Shown here in pieces: positions 1 through 12,627 of a stretch of DNA of 64,000 bases. The notes beneath the pieces were generated by a model. That model worked only from the letters and a program-made list of their open reading frames with translations. It made no database searches and was not told the origin of the DNA. The position numbers were made by a program, and so were the translations under genes. Source of the DNA: DASVBE01 sp963770375. GTDB lineage: Bacteria > Actinomycetota > Actinomycetes > Streptosporangiales > Streptosporangiaceae. Positions within the stretch are counted from its first letter, which is position 1. Each line of letters starts with the position of its first letter. The DNA is taken from assembly GCA_963770375.1 (NCBI GenBank), contig CAVYPM010000013.1, positions 60,981 to 124,980 of the forward strand, in the 5' to 3' direction.

Positions 1-973
1 GGGCCAGCATCTGCGCCGGGCTCCAGTGCATGTCCGCGTACCGCGGCCGGGACACGAGGTGCCCGTTGATCCGCACCTCGTAGTCGATGTCCAGGCCCCA
101 GTCGGCGGTCTCCTTCAGGTACGGCAGCAGGTCGGTCCCGGCCGACGGCGGCCGCAGCCGGGCGTGCTGCAGCGCGGCCAGCGGCAGCACCCAGGCCGAC
201 ACCGTGGTGCCGAACGACTTGCCGAGGAACGGCCCGAGCGGGGCGCTCTCCCAGGCCTGGATATCCCGCGCGGACCAGTCGTTGACCAGGCAGACGCCGA
301 ACACGTGCTCGGTGAACCGGCTGACCGCGATCGGCTCGCACAGCATGCTCGGCACGCCGACCACGAAGCCGAGCTCGGCCTCGAAGTCCAGCCGGGCGGA
401 CGGGGCGAACTGCGGGCTGTCCACCCCGTCGGGCCGGGACTGGCCGTAGGGCCTGCGCACCGGCGTTCCGGAGACGATCACAGTGCCGGCCCGGCCGTGG
501 TAGGCGGTGGGCTGGTGCATCCAGGCGGGCGCCAGCGGCTGCGCGGCGCCGGGCCGGAAGATCTGCCCGACGTTGCGGGCGTGGTGCTCGGACGCGTAGA
601 AGTCCACGTAGTCGGCCACCGCGAAGGGCATGTGCATGCTCGCCGCGGCCACGGGCACCAGCAGGTCCTCGACCGCGACCCGGTAGGTGTCCCCGGTCAG
701 CCAGGTGATCAGGTCGGCCCGGACCTGCGCCCAGGCGCCGTCACCGGCGGCCAGGAACGGGTTCAGGCTGCCCTCGCTGAACAGGTGCGCCCGGCCGGGC
801 AGCAGACGGGCGGTGGCCGCCGTCAGGTCCAGCACCTGGTCCCCGATGAGCACGCCGATCCGCAGCTCGGGGTGCCGGTCGGCGGTGCTGAACACCCCGT
901 AGGGCAGGGCGGCCAGCCCGAACGGATGACCGGACGGGACGCCCAGCCAGTCGGCCGCGGCAAGTTGTGCCAT
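1..973 (-). CDS. fahA: Fumarylacetoacetase, C-terminus cut by the window edge
   Basis: Fumarylacetoacetate hydrolase performs the last step of tyrosine/homogentisate degradation, splitting fumarylacetoacetate into fumarate and acetoacetate. The visible part is about 324 residues, starting MAQLAAADWLGVPSGHPFGL. The family landmarks are present: VDFYASEHHARNVGQIFRP with the catalytic His region, DFEAELGFVVG with metal-binding Glu residues, and LVNDWSARDIQAWE with the metal-binding Asp. The ATG at 973 is preceded by GGAGG about 8 bases upstream. The reading frame is still open at base 1, so the last part of the protein (family length roughly 400 aa) lies outside. It is transcribed divergently from acnA across a 292-bp gap that carries two similar inverted-repeat sites. 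Confident family call. Confidence 0.93.
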   Translation of the reverse strand, partial: MAQLAAADWLGVPSGHPFGLAALPYGVFSTADRHPELRIGVLIGDQVLDLTAATARLLPGRAHLFSEGSLNPFLAAGDGAWAQVRADLITWLTGDTYRVAVEDLLVPVAAASMHMPFAVADYVDFYASEHHARNVGQIFRPGAAQPLAPAWMHQPTAYHGRAGTVIVSGTPVRRPYGQSRPDGVDSPQFAPSARLDFEAELGFVVGVPSMLCEPIAVSRFTEHVFGVCLVNDWSARDIQAWESAPLGPFLGKSFGTTVSAWVLPLAALQHARLRPPSAGTDLLPYLKETADWGLDIDYEVRINGHLVSRPRYADMHWSPAQMLA

Positions 974-1066
974 GCGATGACCTCCGCAACAGAAACCGTG
1001 GCCACGCTAGCGCGGCCCTGGGCAGCCGTTCAATTGGCGGCCAGGCCGCCGGAACGGGTCCGGTGG

Positions 1067-1127
1067 ATAGTTTGACATCGAGATAGTTTCCTGGCAGCCT
1101 CGGGGTAGATAGCTTGATATCGAGATA
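1067..1127. promoter_or_regulatory. Two copies of a 19-bp operator-like element upstream of acnA
   Basis: ATAGTTTGACATCGAGATA at 1067-1085 and ATAGCTTGATATCGAGATA at 1109-1127 match at 17 of 19 positions and start 42 bp apart, almost exactly four helical turns. Each is an imperfect inverted repeat (core CTTGATATCGAG in the second). They sit in the divergent gap between fahA and acnA, so either gene or both could be controlled. Inference: binding sites for a dimeric repressor, possibly of aconitase. The regulator is not identifiable from this window. Confidence 0.6.
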
Positions 1128-1265
1128 CTTGCCCGGGGATAGCTGCCGGATGCCGGGGTGCCAGCGCTCGCGGGGGCGGGCTGGTGCAGGATGCAGGGAG
1201 CGGGGCAGCCCCATCGGGCGGGACCGGAGCAGGCAGTGCAGGGACCCTGGCGAGGAGGCCATGAC

Positions 1266-3978
<2,713 letters not shown>

Positions 3979-3992
<14 letters not shown>

Positions 3993-5283
3993 CTTCAGGC
4001 CAGGCACGGGCCGACCCAGGCAGGCGGGCCAGGCGGGCGCCGGCCGGGCACGGCTGGCCGGCGCCCTGCTGGTCGCCGGGATCGTGGTCCTGGCGGTCAA
4101 CCTGCGGGCCGCGATCACCAGCCTGCCGCCGGTGTTCCCCGAGCTGTCCCGTTCGCTCGGCCTGCCGCCCGCGGCGCTGGACCTGCTGGCCGCGGTCCCG
4201 GTGCTGTGCTTCGGCGTGTTCTCCGGCGTCGCCACGCCGCTGGGCCGCAGGTTCGGCGAGGAACGGGTGCTCGGCGCGGCGCTGGTGGTCCTGGCCGCCG
4301 GGCTGCTGCTGCGCGGCGCGCTGCCGGAGGTGCTGCTGTTCCCCGGCACGGTGCTCGCGGCCGGCGCGATCGCGCTGATGAACGTGCTGCTCGGCAGCCT
4401 GATCAAGCGGCGCCGGGCGGATCAGGCCGGGCTGCTGGTCGGCCTGTACCTGACCGCGATGTCCGGCGGCGCGATCGTGGCGTCGGTCACCGCGGTGCCG
4501 CTGTTCGAGGCGGCGGGCGGGGACGGGGCCGGCAGCCGCCTGGTGCTCGGGCTGTGGGCGCTGCCCGCGCTGGCCGCCGTCGTGGCCTGGCTGCCGCAGC
4601 TGCGGCTGCGGACGGCGGCCGCGGTGGCGGCCCAGGGCGGCCGGCGGGGCGTGCGGCAGATGGCCAGGTACCCGCTGGCCTGGCAGGTGATGGCGTTCAT
4701 GGGGCTGCAGAGCCTGTCCTACTACGCCGCGCTGTCCTGGTTCCCGACCATGTTCCGCGACCGCGGGCTGTCGCCGGAGTTCGCCGGCGACCTGCTGGCC
4801 CTGATGAACCTGGGCAACGCGGTGACAGCGCTGCTGGTTCCGGTCCTGGCGCACCGGGCCAGGGACCAGCGGGCGCTGGTCGCGGCGGCGATGGTGGCGA
4901 CCACCGTGGGCCTGGCCGGGTCGGCGTACGCGCCCGTCGGCTCGGCGGCGGCCTGGGTGCTGCTGCTCGGCCTCGGCCAGGGCGCCACGCTGGGCCTGGG
5001 CATCTTCCTGACCATGGCCCGGGCGCCGGACCCGGCCACCGCCGCGGCTCTGTCCGGGTTCGCGCAGGGGGCCGGCTACCTGATCGCCGCCACTGGCCCG
5101 CCGCTGCTCGGCGTGCTGCATGCGGCCACGGGGGGCTGGTCAGTGCCGGTCGCGGCGCTGCTGGTGGTGGCCGCGGCCCAGCTGGTCACAGGCTCTCTGG
5201 CGGGCCGCGCGCTGACCGTCCCGTCGGTGTCACACCAGCCACACGGGTATCAGCCGGCGAGCCGGCCTGACGCGGCCGTCTGA
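3979..5283 (+). CDS. CynX/NimT-family MFS permease
   Basis: About 434 aa, with some 12 hydrophobic segments and an N-terminal tail rich in Arg, Gly and Ala. The first membrane segment contains VVLAVNLRAAITSLPPVFPEL, which is characteristic of the CynX/NimT (cyanate / 2-nitroimidazole) transporter group of the major facilitator superfamily. A basic loop (LGSLIKRRRADQAG) follows segment 4. The only upstream start is a TTG at 3979, which overlaps the acnA stop by 14 bases and has no good ribosome binding site, so the exact start is uncertain. The substrate cannot be predicted: family members move small anions, but many actinobacterial members are uncharacterised. It is probably translated from the acnA transcript. 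Confidence 0.85.
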
Positions 5284-5369
5284 TTTCGCACGGTCCGTGC
5301 TGAACCGGCTCCGGGTGTGCGCCGTTTGTGATGACAGGTAGCAGCGGCGGCTTGCTGGAGGTTAAGACA

Positions 5370-5810
5370 ATGCAGGTGCTAAGTGTGCGGCAGCCCTGGG
5401 CCTGGGCCATTGCCCGTGGTCACAAGGACGTGGAGAACCGTACCTGGGATACCACCTACCGGGGAATCCTGGCCATCCACGGCTCGCTCCGGATGGATCA
5501 CGACTCGCTGAAGAACCCGCTTCTGCGGGACGTGGGCTGGGACCCGGCCGACCCGATGGCGGCCACCGGGGGCATCATCGCGATCGTCAGCCTGGACGGT
5601 ATCTGCACCACGTCCAAGGCCGGCCACCCGTGCGACTGCGGCCAGTGGGCCGAGGCCGGAGCCTGCCACTGGCAGCTGAGCAACCCGCGGCCGCTGCCCG
5701 AGCCGATCATGACGCTCGGCCAGCCCGGCCTGTGGCTGCCCGCGCCGGCCGTGATGGCCACGCTGGCCAAGATGATGCCCGCTGAGGCGCTCAGCGCCAG
5801 CCGGGCCTGA
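5370..5810 (+). CDS. ASCH-domain protein
   Basis: 146 aa. The start is ATG 5370 with GGAGG at 5357-5361. The N-terminus (LSVRQPWAWAIARGHKDVENRTW, then YRGILAIHG) is the typical ASCH fold opening: a PUA-like beta barrel expected to bind RNA or modified nucleosides, with some members being nucleases. Residues about 85-105 carry a His/Cys-rich stretch, HPCDCGQWAEAGACHW, which could hold a metal ion or form disulfides. It stands alone between the MFS gene and dxs and is followed by a strong GC hairpin. The biological role is unknown; only the domain call is firm. Confidence 0.83.
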   Translation: MQVLSVRQPWAWAIARGHKDVENRTWDTTYRGILAIHGSLRMDHDSLKNPLLRDVGWDPADPMAATGGIIAIVSLDGICTTSKAGHPCDCGQWAEAGACHWQLSNPRPLPEPIMTLGQPGLWLPAPAVMATLAKMMPAEALSASRA

Positions 5811-5812
5811 AC

Positions 5813-5851
5813 GCGCCGCCGTGGCCCCCGGGGTGGCGGGGGCGGCGGCGC
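5813..5851 (+). terminator. GC-rich hairpin after the ASCH gene
   Basis: Arms GCGCCGCCG (5813-5821) and CGGCGGCGC (5843-5851) are perfect complements, and an inner GGCCCCC / GGGGG pairing lies in the loop. The hairpin begins two bases after the stop codon. There is no T tract, which is common for actinobacterial terminators. Confidence 0.55.
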
Positions 5852-6037
5852 GGGGGCGGGAAACCGCCAGGGGCCGGTCAGCGTTACAGCTAGGGGGCCG
5901 GGGATGAACCGGGAGACCGGGGATCACGGCAGCTGGCCATGACGTCAGGGTCAGCCCGCGGGCACCGCGGGTCACGGGGCGGAAATACACTCGTGGGGAT
6001 TCAGCCCCCGCCGGCGACCGCGAGGAGTTGGGCCAAG

Positions 6038-7945
6038 GTGTCACTACTGGAGACGATCCGCGGTCCTCGGGATCTCAAGGACCTCAGCCCGGATCAGCTG
6101 CCGCAGCTCGCGGCGGAGATCCGCGATCAGCTGATCGCGGTGGTGACCAGCAACGGCGGTCACCTCGGGCCAAACCTGGGCGTGGTCGAGCTGACGATCG
6201 CGCTGCACCGGGTCTTCGACTCGCCGGTGGACCGGATCGTGTTCGACACCGGGCACCAGTCCTACGTGCACAAGCTGCTCACCGGGCGGCACGCCGAGTT
6301 CGGCAGCCTGCGGCAGCGGCACGGGCTGTCCGGCTACCCGAGCCGGGCCGAGTCCGAGCACGACGTGATCGAGAACTCGCACGCCTCCACCAGCCTGTCC
6401 TATGCGGACGGCCTGGCCAAGGCGTACCAGCTGCGGGACGAGCCGGCCCGCTCGGTGGTCGCGGTGATCGGCGACGGGGCGCTGACCGGCGGCATGGCCT
6501 GGGAGGCGCTGAACAACATCTCCGCCGACTCGGCCCGGGACCGGCGGCTGATCATGGTGGTCAACGACAACGGCCGGTCCTACCAGCCCACCATCGGCGG
6601 CCTGGCCAACCAGATGTCCGCGGTGCGGGTCAGCCAGCGGTACGAGAACGTGCTCGAATACATCAAGACCACGCTGTCCCGGGCCCCGCTGGTCGGCGCG
6701 CCGCTGTACGGCACCCTGCACGGCATCAAGAAGGGCCTCAAGGACGTCCTGCAGCCGCAGGTGCTGTTCGAGGACCTGGGCCTGAAGTACCTCGGCCCGG
6801 TGGACGGCCACGACGAGCAGGCGGTCGAGCAGGCGCTGCGCAAGGCCCGCGACTTCGGCGGCCCGGTGCTGGTTCACGTGATCACCACCAAGGGCTTCGG
6901 CTACCCGCTGGCCGAGCAGAACGACGAGGACTGCCTGCACCAGGTCTCCCCGCCGGCCGCGGCCAGTGCGGCGCCCAAGCCGCAGCCGTGGACCAAGGTG
7001 TTCGGCCGGGAGCTGACCGCGATCGGCGCGGAGCGGCCGGACGTGGTCGCGATCACCGCCGCGATGCTGCACCCGACCGGGCTGAACGCGTTCGCGGCGG
7101 CCTACCCGGACCGGGTGTACGACGTGGGCATCGCCGAGCAGCATGCGGTGACCAGCGCGGCCGGCCTGGCCATGGGCGGCCTGCACCCGGTGGTGGCGAT
7201 CTACGCGACGTTCCTGAACCGGGCCTTCGACCAGGTGCTCACCGACGTGGCCATGCACCGGCTGCCGGTCACCTTCGTGCTCGACCGGGCCGGGGTGACC
7301 GGGCCCGACGGGTCCAGCCACCACGGCATGTGGGACTTCTCGATCCTCGGTGTGGTGCCCGGCCTGCAGCTGGCCGCGCCGCGGGACGCGGTCCGGGTGG
7401 CCGAGCTGCTGCGCGAGGCGGTCGCGGTCAGCGACGGGCCGACCGTGCTGCGGTTCAACGGCAAGCTCAGCGAGACCGACCTGCCCGCGGTGGGCAAGCT
7501 CGGCCGCGGCGACGTGCTCGCCTGGCCCGCCCCCGGCACCGGCGAGGACGTGCTGCTGCTCGGCGCCGGGTCGATGGCCGCGGTGTGCACCGCGGCCGCG
7601 GCGCTGATCGCCGACCAGGGCATCGGCGTCACCGTGGTGGACCCCCGCTGGATCATCCCGGCCGACGAGGCGATCGCCGGGGCGGCCGCCGCGCACCGCC
7701 TGGTGGTCACCGTGGAGGACGCGTGCGTGGCCGGCGGGTTCGGCGACGGAGTGGCCAGGATGCTCCGCGAGCAGGATGTCAGTACCCCGGTGCGGACCTT
7801 CGGGCTGCCGCGGGAGTTCCTGCCGCACGGCGAGCGGGGCCAGATCCTGGAGCTATGCGGGCTGACCCCGCAGCACCTGGCCCGCGAGATTACCGCGGCG
7901 GTAGCCCGGCGCACCCCGGCACTCGCGCACGAGCAGGGTGCCTGA
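6038..7945 (+). CDS. dxs: 1-deoxy-D-xylulose-5-phosphate synthase
   Basis: Thiamine-diphosphate enzyme that condenses pyruvate and glyceraldehyde 3-phosphate, the first step of the MEP isoprenoid pathway. 635 aa from GTG 6038, which is preceded by GAGGAG at 6022-6027; upstream codons in the same frame look non-coding. Visible motifs are SNGGHLGPNLGVVELT, DTGHQSYVHKLLTGR, the ThDP motif GDGALTGGMAWEALNNIS (from G145), and the transketolase pyrimidine-domain stretch DRAGVTGPDGSSHHGMWD. The frame is intact and the length is typical. A reductase gene starts 19 bases downstream in the same direction; since flavin and iron-sulfur electron donors feed late MEP steps, co-expression is plausible but is inference. 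Confidence 0.97.
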   Translation: MSLLETIRGPRDLKDLSPDQLPQLAAEIRDQLIAVVTSNGGHLGPNLGVVELTIALHRVFDSPVDRIVFDTGHQSYVHKLLTGRHAEFGSLRQRHGLSGYPSRAESEHDVIENSHASTSLSYADGLAKAYQLRDEPARSVVAVIGDGALTGGMAWEALNNISADSARDRRLIMVVNDNGRSYQPTIGGLANQMSAVRVSQRYENVLEYIKTTLSRAPLVGAPLYGTLHGIKKGLKDVLQPQVLFEDLGLKYLGPVDGHDEQAVEQALRKARDFGGPVLVHVITTKGFGYPLAEQNDEDCLHQVSPPAAASAAPKPQPWTKVFGRELTAIGAERPDVVAITAAMLHPTGLNAFAAAYPDRVYDVGIAEQHAVTSAAGLAMGGLHPVVAIYATFLNRAFDQVLTDVAMHRLPVTFVLDRAGVTGPDGSSHHGMWDFSILGVVPGLQLAAPRDAVRVAELLREAVAVSDGPTVLRFNGKLSETDLPAVGKLGRGDVLAWPAPGTGEDVLLLGAGSMAAVCTAAAALIADQGIGVTVVDPRWIIPADEAIAGAAAAHRLVVTVEDACVAGGFGDGVARMLREQDVSTPVRTFGLPREFLPHGERGQILELCGLTPQHLAREITAAVARRTPALAHEQGA

Positions 7946-7964
7946 CGGTGCACAATCGGGGACT

Positions 7965-9403
7965 ATGGACACGATCGAGGTCGCCGTCGTCGGTTCCGGG
8001 CCGGCCTGTACACCGCCGAAGCGCTGATCAAGCAGGCCGCCGCGCTGGACCCGCCGGCCCGAATCCGGGTCGACGTCATCGACCGGCTGCCCACCCCGTA
8101 CGGACTCGTCCGGTACGGGGTCGCGCCGGACCACAAGTCGATCAAGTCCATCGCCGAGTACCTGCGCCGGGTGCTGGAGCACGACGGCGTCAGCTTCCTC
8201 GGCAACGTGCACCTGGGCACCGACGTGACCAGGGACGACCTGCTCAGCTGCTACGACGCTGTGGTCTACGCCACCGGCGCGATGTCCGACCGGCGGCTCG
8301 GCATCCCCGGTGAGGACCTGCCCGGCAGCTACGCGGCCACCGACTTCGTCAACTGGTACTGCGGCCATCCGGACGTGGACCCGGACGCGTTCAGCCTGGA
8401 CGCTGACGCGGTGGCGGTGATCGGGGTCGGCAACGTGGCCGTGGACGTGGCCCGGATCCTGATCCGGGACCCGGCCGAGCTGCGGGACACCGACATCTCC
8501 CAGCCGGTGCTCGACGCGCTGACGGCCAGCAAGGTCCGCGAGGTGCACATGATCGGCCGCCGCGGGCCGGCCCAGGCCAAGTTCACCACCAAGGAACTGC
8601 GCGAGCTCGGCGAGCTCGACGGGGTGGAGATCGCGGTCGGGCCGGGCGAGGCCGACCTGGACGCGTTCGATCCGACCGGGGGCAGCGCCCGGCTGGCCGA
8701 GACCGACCGGCACGTGCGCGGCAACTACACGGTCATCGCCGGCTGGGCGGACCGGGAGCCGGCCGCCGCGCCGCGGCGGCTGTCGGTCCGGTTCTGGCTG
8801 CGGCCAGTGGAGATCCTCGGCACGGAGCGGGTCACCGGGCTGCGCGTGGAGCGGACCCGGCTGGACGCCGACGGGCGGTTCACCGGGACCGGGGAGACGC
8901 AGGACATCCCGGTGCAGATGGTGCTGCGCAGCGTGGGCTACCAGAGCGTTCCGCTGCCCGGCGTGCCGTTCGACGAGCGGTCCGCCGTGGTGCCGAACGA
9001 GGAGGGCAGGGTGACCGGCCCGGACGGCAAGCCGCTGCCCGGCGAGTACGTGGCCGGCTGGCTGAAGCGCGGCCCGACCGGGGTGATCGGCACGAACAAG
9101 TCCGACGCCGCGCAGACCGTCCGGGCGCTGCTGGCCGACCTGGCCGGCGGCCCGGGACCGGGCGACACGCCGCTGCCCCGGGCGGGCCTGCTCCGGCTTC
9201 CCGCGGACGCCCAGGACGGGGCGGGCGGGCCGAGCCGGTTCGCCGCGCTGCTGGCCAGCCGGGGCCAGGCCACCGTCAGCTACGCGGACTGGCTGCGGAT
9301 CGAGACCGCCGAGCGGGACCTGGCCGCCGACCTCGGCCGCGGCGCCCGGGTCAAGCTGGCCAGCCGGGCCGAGCTGCACCGGGCCTGCGGGCTCAGCCGA
9401 TAA
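7965..9403 (+). CDS. fprA: FprA-type ferredoxin--NADP reductase, frameshifted near 8005
   Basis: FAD protein of the adrenodoxin-reductase/FprA group that passes electrons between NADPH and ferredoxin. ATG 7965 gives MDTIEVAVVGSGPA, the start of the FAD-binding GxGPAG motif; the frame then breaks at 8001-8008. The sequence reads GGGCCGGCCTGTAC where an extra CCGG repeat unit would restore GPAGLYTAEAL. Downstream (from about 8010) the protein continues cleanly: PTPYGLVRYGVAPDHKSIK, the NADPH-binding VIGVGNVAVDVARIL, IGRRGPAQAKFT, and the C-terminal GWLKRGPTGVIGTNKSDA. Restored length is about 480 aa, slightly longer than usual. The deletion lies in a 4-bp repeat and hits an essential motif, so I favour a sequence error over a true pseudogene. 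Its stop overlaps the convergent oxidoreductase gene. Confidence 0.85.
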
Positions 9404-10308
9404 AGGACTTCAGCAGGGCGCGGGTCCGCGGCGCGTCGTCGCCGCGGCTGAAGTCGGCGGCGATGTAGTCGGTGACCCCGGCCTCCGCCAGTCCCTCGAT
9501 CTGGCCGCGGACGGTGGCCTCGTCGCCGACCAGGGCCACGTCCGCGGGCCCGGCGGCGCCTTCCCGGTCGAGCATCGCCCGGTAGGACGGCAGCTGGCCG
9601 TAGATCGCGAAGATCCGGTCGGCCCGGGTCCTGGCCAGGTCCGGGTTGTCGGTGACGCACACCGGCAGCATGCACACCACCCGCGGGTCCAGGCCTGCCC
9701 GCCGTCGCTGGCCGCCGTGGCCAGGGCCGGGACCACGTAGTCGCGGACGGTGGCCGGGCCGGTCATCCACAGCACCGTGCCGTCGGCCTGCTCGGCGGCC
9801 AGCTTGAGCATGGCCGGGGCCAGCGCGGCCAGCAGCAGCGGCACCCGGCCGTCGTGGCCGGGCACGGTCAGGCCGATGCTGCGCGCGGACCGTCTCGCCC
9901 GTCACGTTCGACTGGCTCGCCGCGCAGCAGCGGCGCCAGCACGGCCAGGTACTCGCGCATGTGCCGGGCCGGGCGGTCGAAGCTGTACCCGTACATGTCA
10001 TCGATCACGATCTTGTGCGACAGGCCGATGCCCAGCGTCAGCCGCCCGCCCAGGGCCACCGACGCGGTGATCGCCTGCTGGGCCATGACCGCCGGGTGCC
10101 GCGGGTAGCTCGGCACCACCGCGGTGCCCAGCTCGATGCCCGGCACGTCGCGGCCCGCCACGGCCAGCGCGGTCAGCGCGTCCAGCCCGAAGATGTTGGA
10201 GATCCAGGCGGAGCTGAAGCCATCGCCGGCGGCCTCGCGGATCTGGCCGGCCAGCGCGGTCAGGGGGTCGGGCCCGGTAGGGTCGGTCAGGGACACGCCG
10301 ATGCGCAT
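9393..10308 (-). CDS. F420-type luciferase-like oxidoreductase, multiply frameshifted
   Basis: LLM (bacterial luciferase-like) TIM-barrel oxidoreductase of the kind that uses coenzyme F420 in actinobacteria. The N-terminal part (10308 to about 9912) reads MRIGVSLTDPTGPDPLTALAG ... HPAVMAQQAITASVALGGRLTLGIGLSH. The middle part (VPLLLAALAPAMLKLAAEQADGT) is in a second frame, and the C-terminal part (DPRVVCMLPVCVTDNPDLAR ... to FIG) in a third. The breaks are near 9905-9885 and near 9695. Joined, they form one continuous protein of about 300 aa, so this is one gene with at least two indels. Substrate unknown. The 3' end overlaps fprA by 11 bases, converging. Confidence 0.75.
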
Positions 10309-10392
10309 GGCTCATCACTTCCGTTCGTCAGGCCCGGGGACGGTCTGATCGTGGCGGCTGCGCCCGGCTGCGGTCAAGATCGAACTGGCCCG

Positions 10393-10420
10393 TTGACATT
10401 TCCCGGCAGTGGGGACAATA
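10393..10420 (+). promoter_or_regulatory. Sigma-70-like promoter of ppk1, probably leaderless
   Basis: TTGACA at 10393-10398 is followed after 16 bp by ACAATA at 10415-10420. The preferred ppk1 start codon (10427) lies 7 bases after the -10 element, about where transcription should begin. This implies a leaderless mRNA, which is common in actinobacteria. No ribosome binding site is present. Confidence 0.5.
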
Positions 10421-10426
10421 AGTGAC

Positions 10427-12627
10427 ATGGATGCCGGCCAGGTCAGCGCGCAGCGGAGCGAGGGGAAAAAGAACGCGGCTAAGGCGGCGGGCCGGGAACA
10501 GCGAGACGAACGCCGCGACCAGCGGGAACCCGTGCCGGGGGACCAGCCGGCGGCCAGCCGCTGGCGACGGCGGGCTGCCCGCCGACCGGTTCCTGGACCG
10601 GGAGGAGAGCTGGCTGCGGTTGAACCAGCGGGTGCTCGAGCTAGCCGAGGACGAGACGGTGCCGCTGCTCGAGCGGGTCCGGTTTCTCGCCATCTTCGCC
10701 AGCAACCTGGACGAGTTCTTCATGGTCCGGGTGGCCGGCCGGATGCGGCGGATGGCGGCCGGGCTGCCGGTGGAGAGCACCAGCGGGCGGACGTCGCGGG
10801 AAATCCTGCAGAACACCCTGCAGACCGCGCGCGAGCTGGCGCTGCGGCACTCCAAGGCCTTCGCCGCCTCGGTGCTGCCCGCGCTGAGCAGCGCAGGGCA
10901 TCGAGATCCTGCGCTGGAAGGAGCTGTCCGCCAGCGAGCAGGACGAGCTGCACACGCTGTTCAGGGACCGGGTCTACCCGGTGCTGACCCCGCTGATAGT
11001 CGACCCGGCGCATCCGTTCCCGTACATCTCCGGGCTGTCCCTCAGCCTGGCCGTGATGATCGCCGACCCGCGGACCGGCGGGACGATGTTCGCCCGGGTC
11101 AAGGTGCCGCCGCTGCTGCCCCGGTTCATCGCGCTCGCGCAGCGCCGGTTCGTGCCGCTGGAGGACGTGATCGCGGCGCACCTGGGCGAGCTGTTCGTCG
11201 GCCTCGACGTGCTGGAGCAGCACGCGTTCCGGGTCACCAGGACCAGGGACCTGGAGATCGACGAGGACGTCACCGAGAACCTGCTCCAGTCGCTGGAGCG
11301 CGAGCTGCAGCGCCGCCGGTTCGAGCCGGCCGTGCGGCTGGAGGTGGAGGAGTCCATCTCCAGCGACGTGCTGGACCGGCTGGTCACCGAGCTGGGCATC
11401 GACCGGCAGGCGGTGTACCGGCTGCCCGGCCCGCTGGACCTGTCCGGCCTGACCGGGGTCGCCGACCTGGACCTGCGGCGGCTGAAGTTCCCCGCGTTCG
11501 TGCCGTCCGAGGCGGCCATCCCGCAGGACGCCAGCGTGTTCTCGGTGCTGACCGAGCGGGACGTGCTGGTGCACCACCCGTACGACTCGTTCACCGCGAC
11601 CGTGGAGCGGCTGGTGGTGGCGGCCGCCGTGGACCCCCGGGTGCTGGCCATCAAGCAGACCCTGTACCGCACCAGCGGCGACTCGCCGATCGTGGACGCG
11701 CTGATCGACGCGGCCGAGGCGGGCAAGCAGGTCGTGGTGGTGGTGGAGATCAAGGCCAGGTTCGACGAGCGGGCCAACATCGCCTGGGCGCGGAAGCTGG
11801 AGGAAGCCGGCTGCCACGTGGTCTACGGGTTCGTCGGGCTGAAGACGCACTGCAAGATGCTGCTGGTGGTACGCGAGGAGCCGGACGGCTCGCTGCGCCG
11901 GTTCTGCCACATCGGCACCGGCAACTACCACCCGACCACCGCCCGGCTGTACGAGGACTTCGGGCTGCTGACCACCGACCCGGAGGTCGGGCAGGACGTG
12001 TCCGACCTGTTCAACCACCTCACCGGGTACAGCCGCAAGAGCGAGTACCACCGGCTGCTGGTCGCCCCGGCCGCGCTGCGGTCCGGCCTGGTGGCGATGA
12101 TCGAGGAGCAGGCCCAGCGGCAGCGCCGCGGCCGCCCGGCCCGGATCCAGATGAAGTGCAACAACCTCATCGACGAGGACGTCATCGACGCGCTGTACCG
12201 GGCGTCCCGCGACGGGGTGCCGATCGACCTGTGGGTGCGCGGCATCTGCGGGCTGCGGCCCGGGGTGCCCGGGCTGTCGCCGACCATCCGGGTGCGCAGC
12301 GTCCTGGGCCGGTTCCTCGAGCACTCCCGGGTGTACATCTTCGGCACCGGGGAGAACGGCGACGGCAGCGTCTGGCTGGGCAGCGCCGACCTGATGCACC
12401 GCAACCTGGACCGGCGGGTCGAGCTGCTGGTCCGGGTGGCCGACCCGGCGCAGCGGACCCAGCTGCGCGGCTACTTCGCCGAGGCGATGAACGAGCACGT
12501 CGCGTCGTGGTGGCTGGGCCCGGACGGCACCTGGACCCGGCACCATCTCGACGATCTCGGCGCGCCCCTGTGCGACCTGCAGAGCCACCTGATCCAGGGG
12601 CGCCCGGGGCGCGGCACCGATGGCTGA
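10427..12627 (+). CDS. ppk1: Polyphosphate kinase 1, frameshifted near 10560 and 10895
   Basis: PPK1 makes inorganic polyphosphate reversibly from ATP. ATG 10427 begins MDAGQVSAQRSEGKKNAAK, a frame with strong G/C third positions. The frame changes near 10555-10575 to read LPADRFLDREESWLRLNQRVLELAEDETVPLLERVRFLAIF, and again near 10890-10900, after which GIEILRWKELSASEQDELH continues unbroken to the end. Catalytic landmarks are HPYDSF, IKQTLYRTSGDSPIV, KARFDERANIAWARKLEEAG, the autophosphorylated His in GLKTHCKM, and the GTGNYHPTTA and SADLMHRNLDRRVEL stretches. Total is about 730 aa, as in the family. Both breaks lie in the N-terminal domain. mutT1 overlaps the stop by 8 bases, the same gene pair as ppk1-mutT1 in mycobacteria. 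Confidence 0.88.

Noticed and set aside
1158..1265. N-terminal extension of aconitase
   Set aside because: The open frame reaches 1158, but the codons before 1266 lack coding bias and the GGAGG at 1253 fits ATG 1266.
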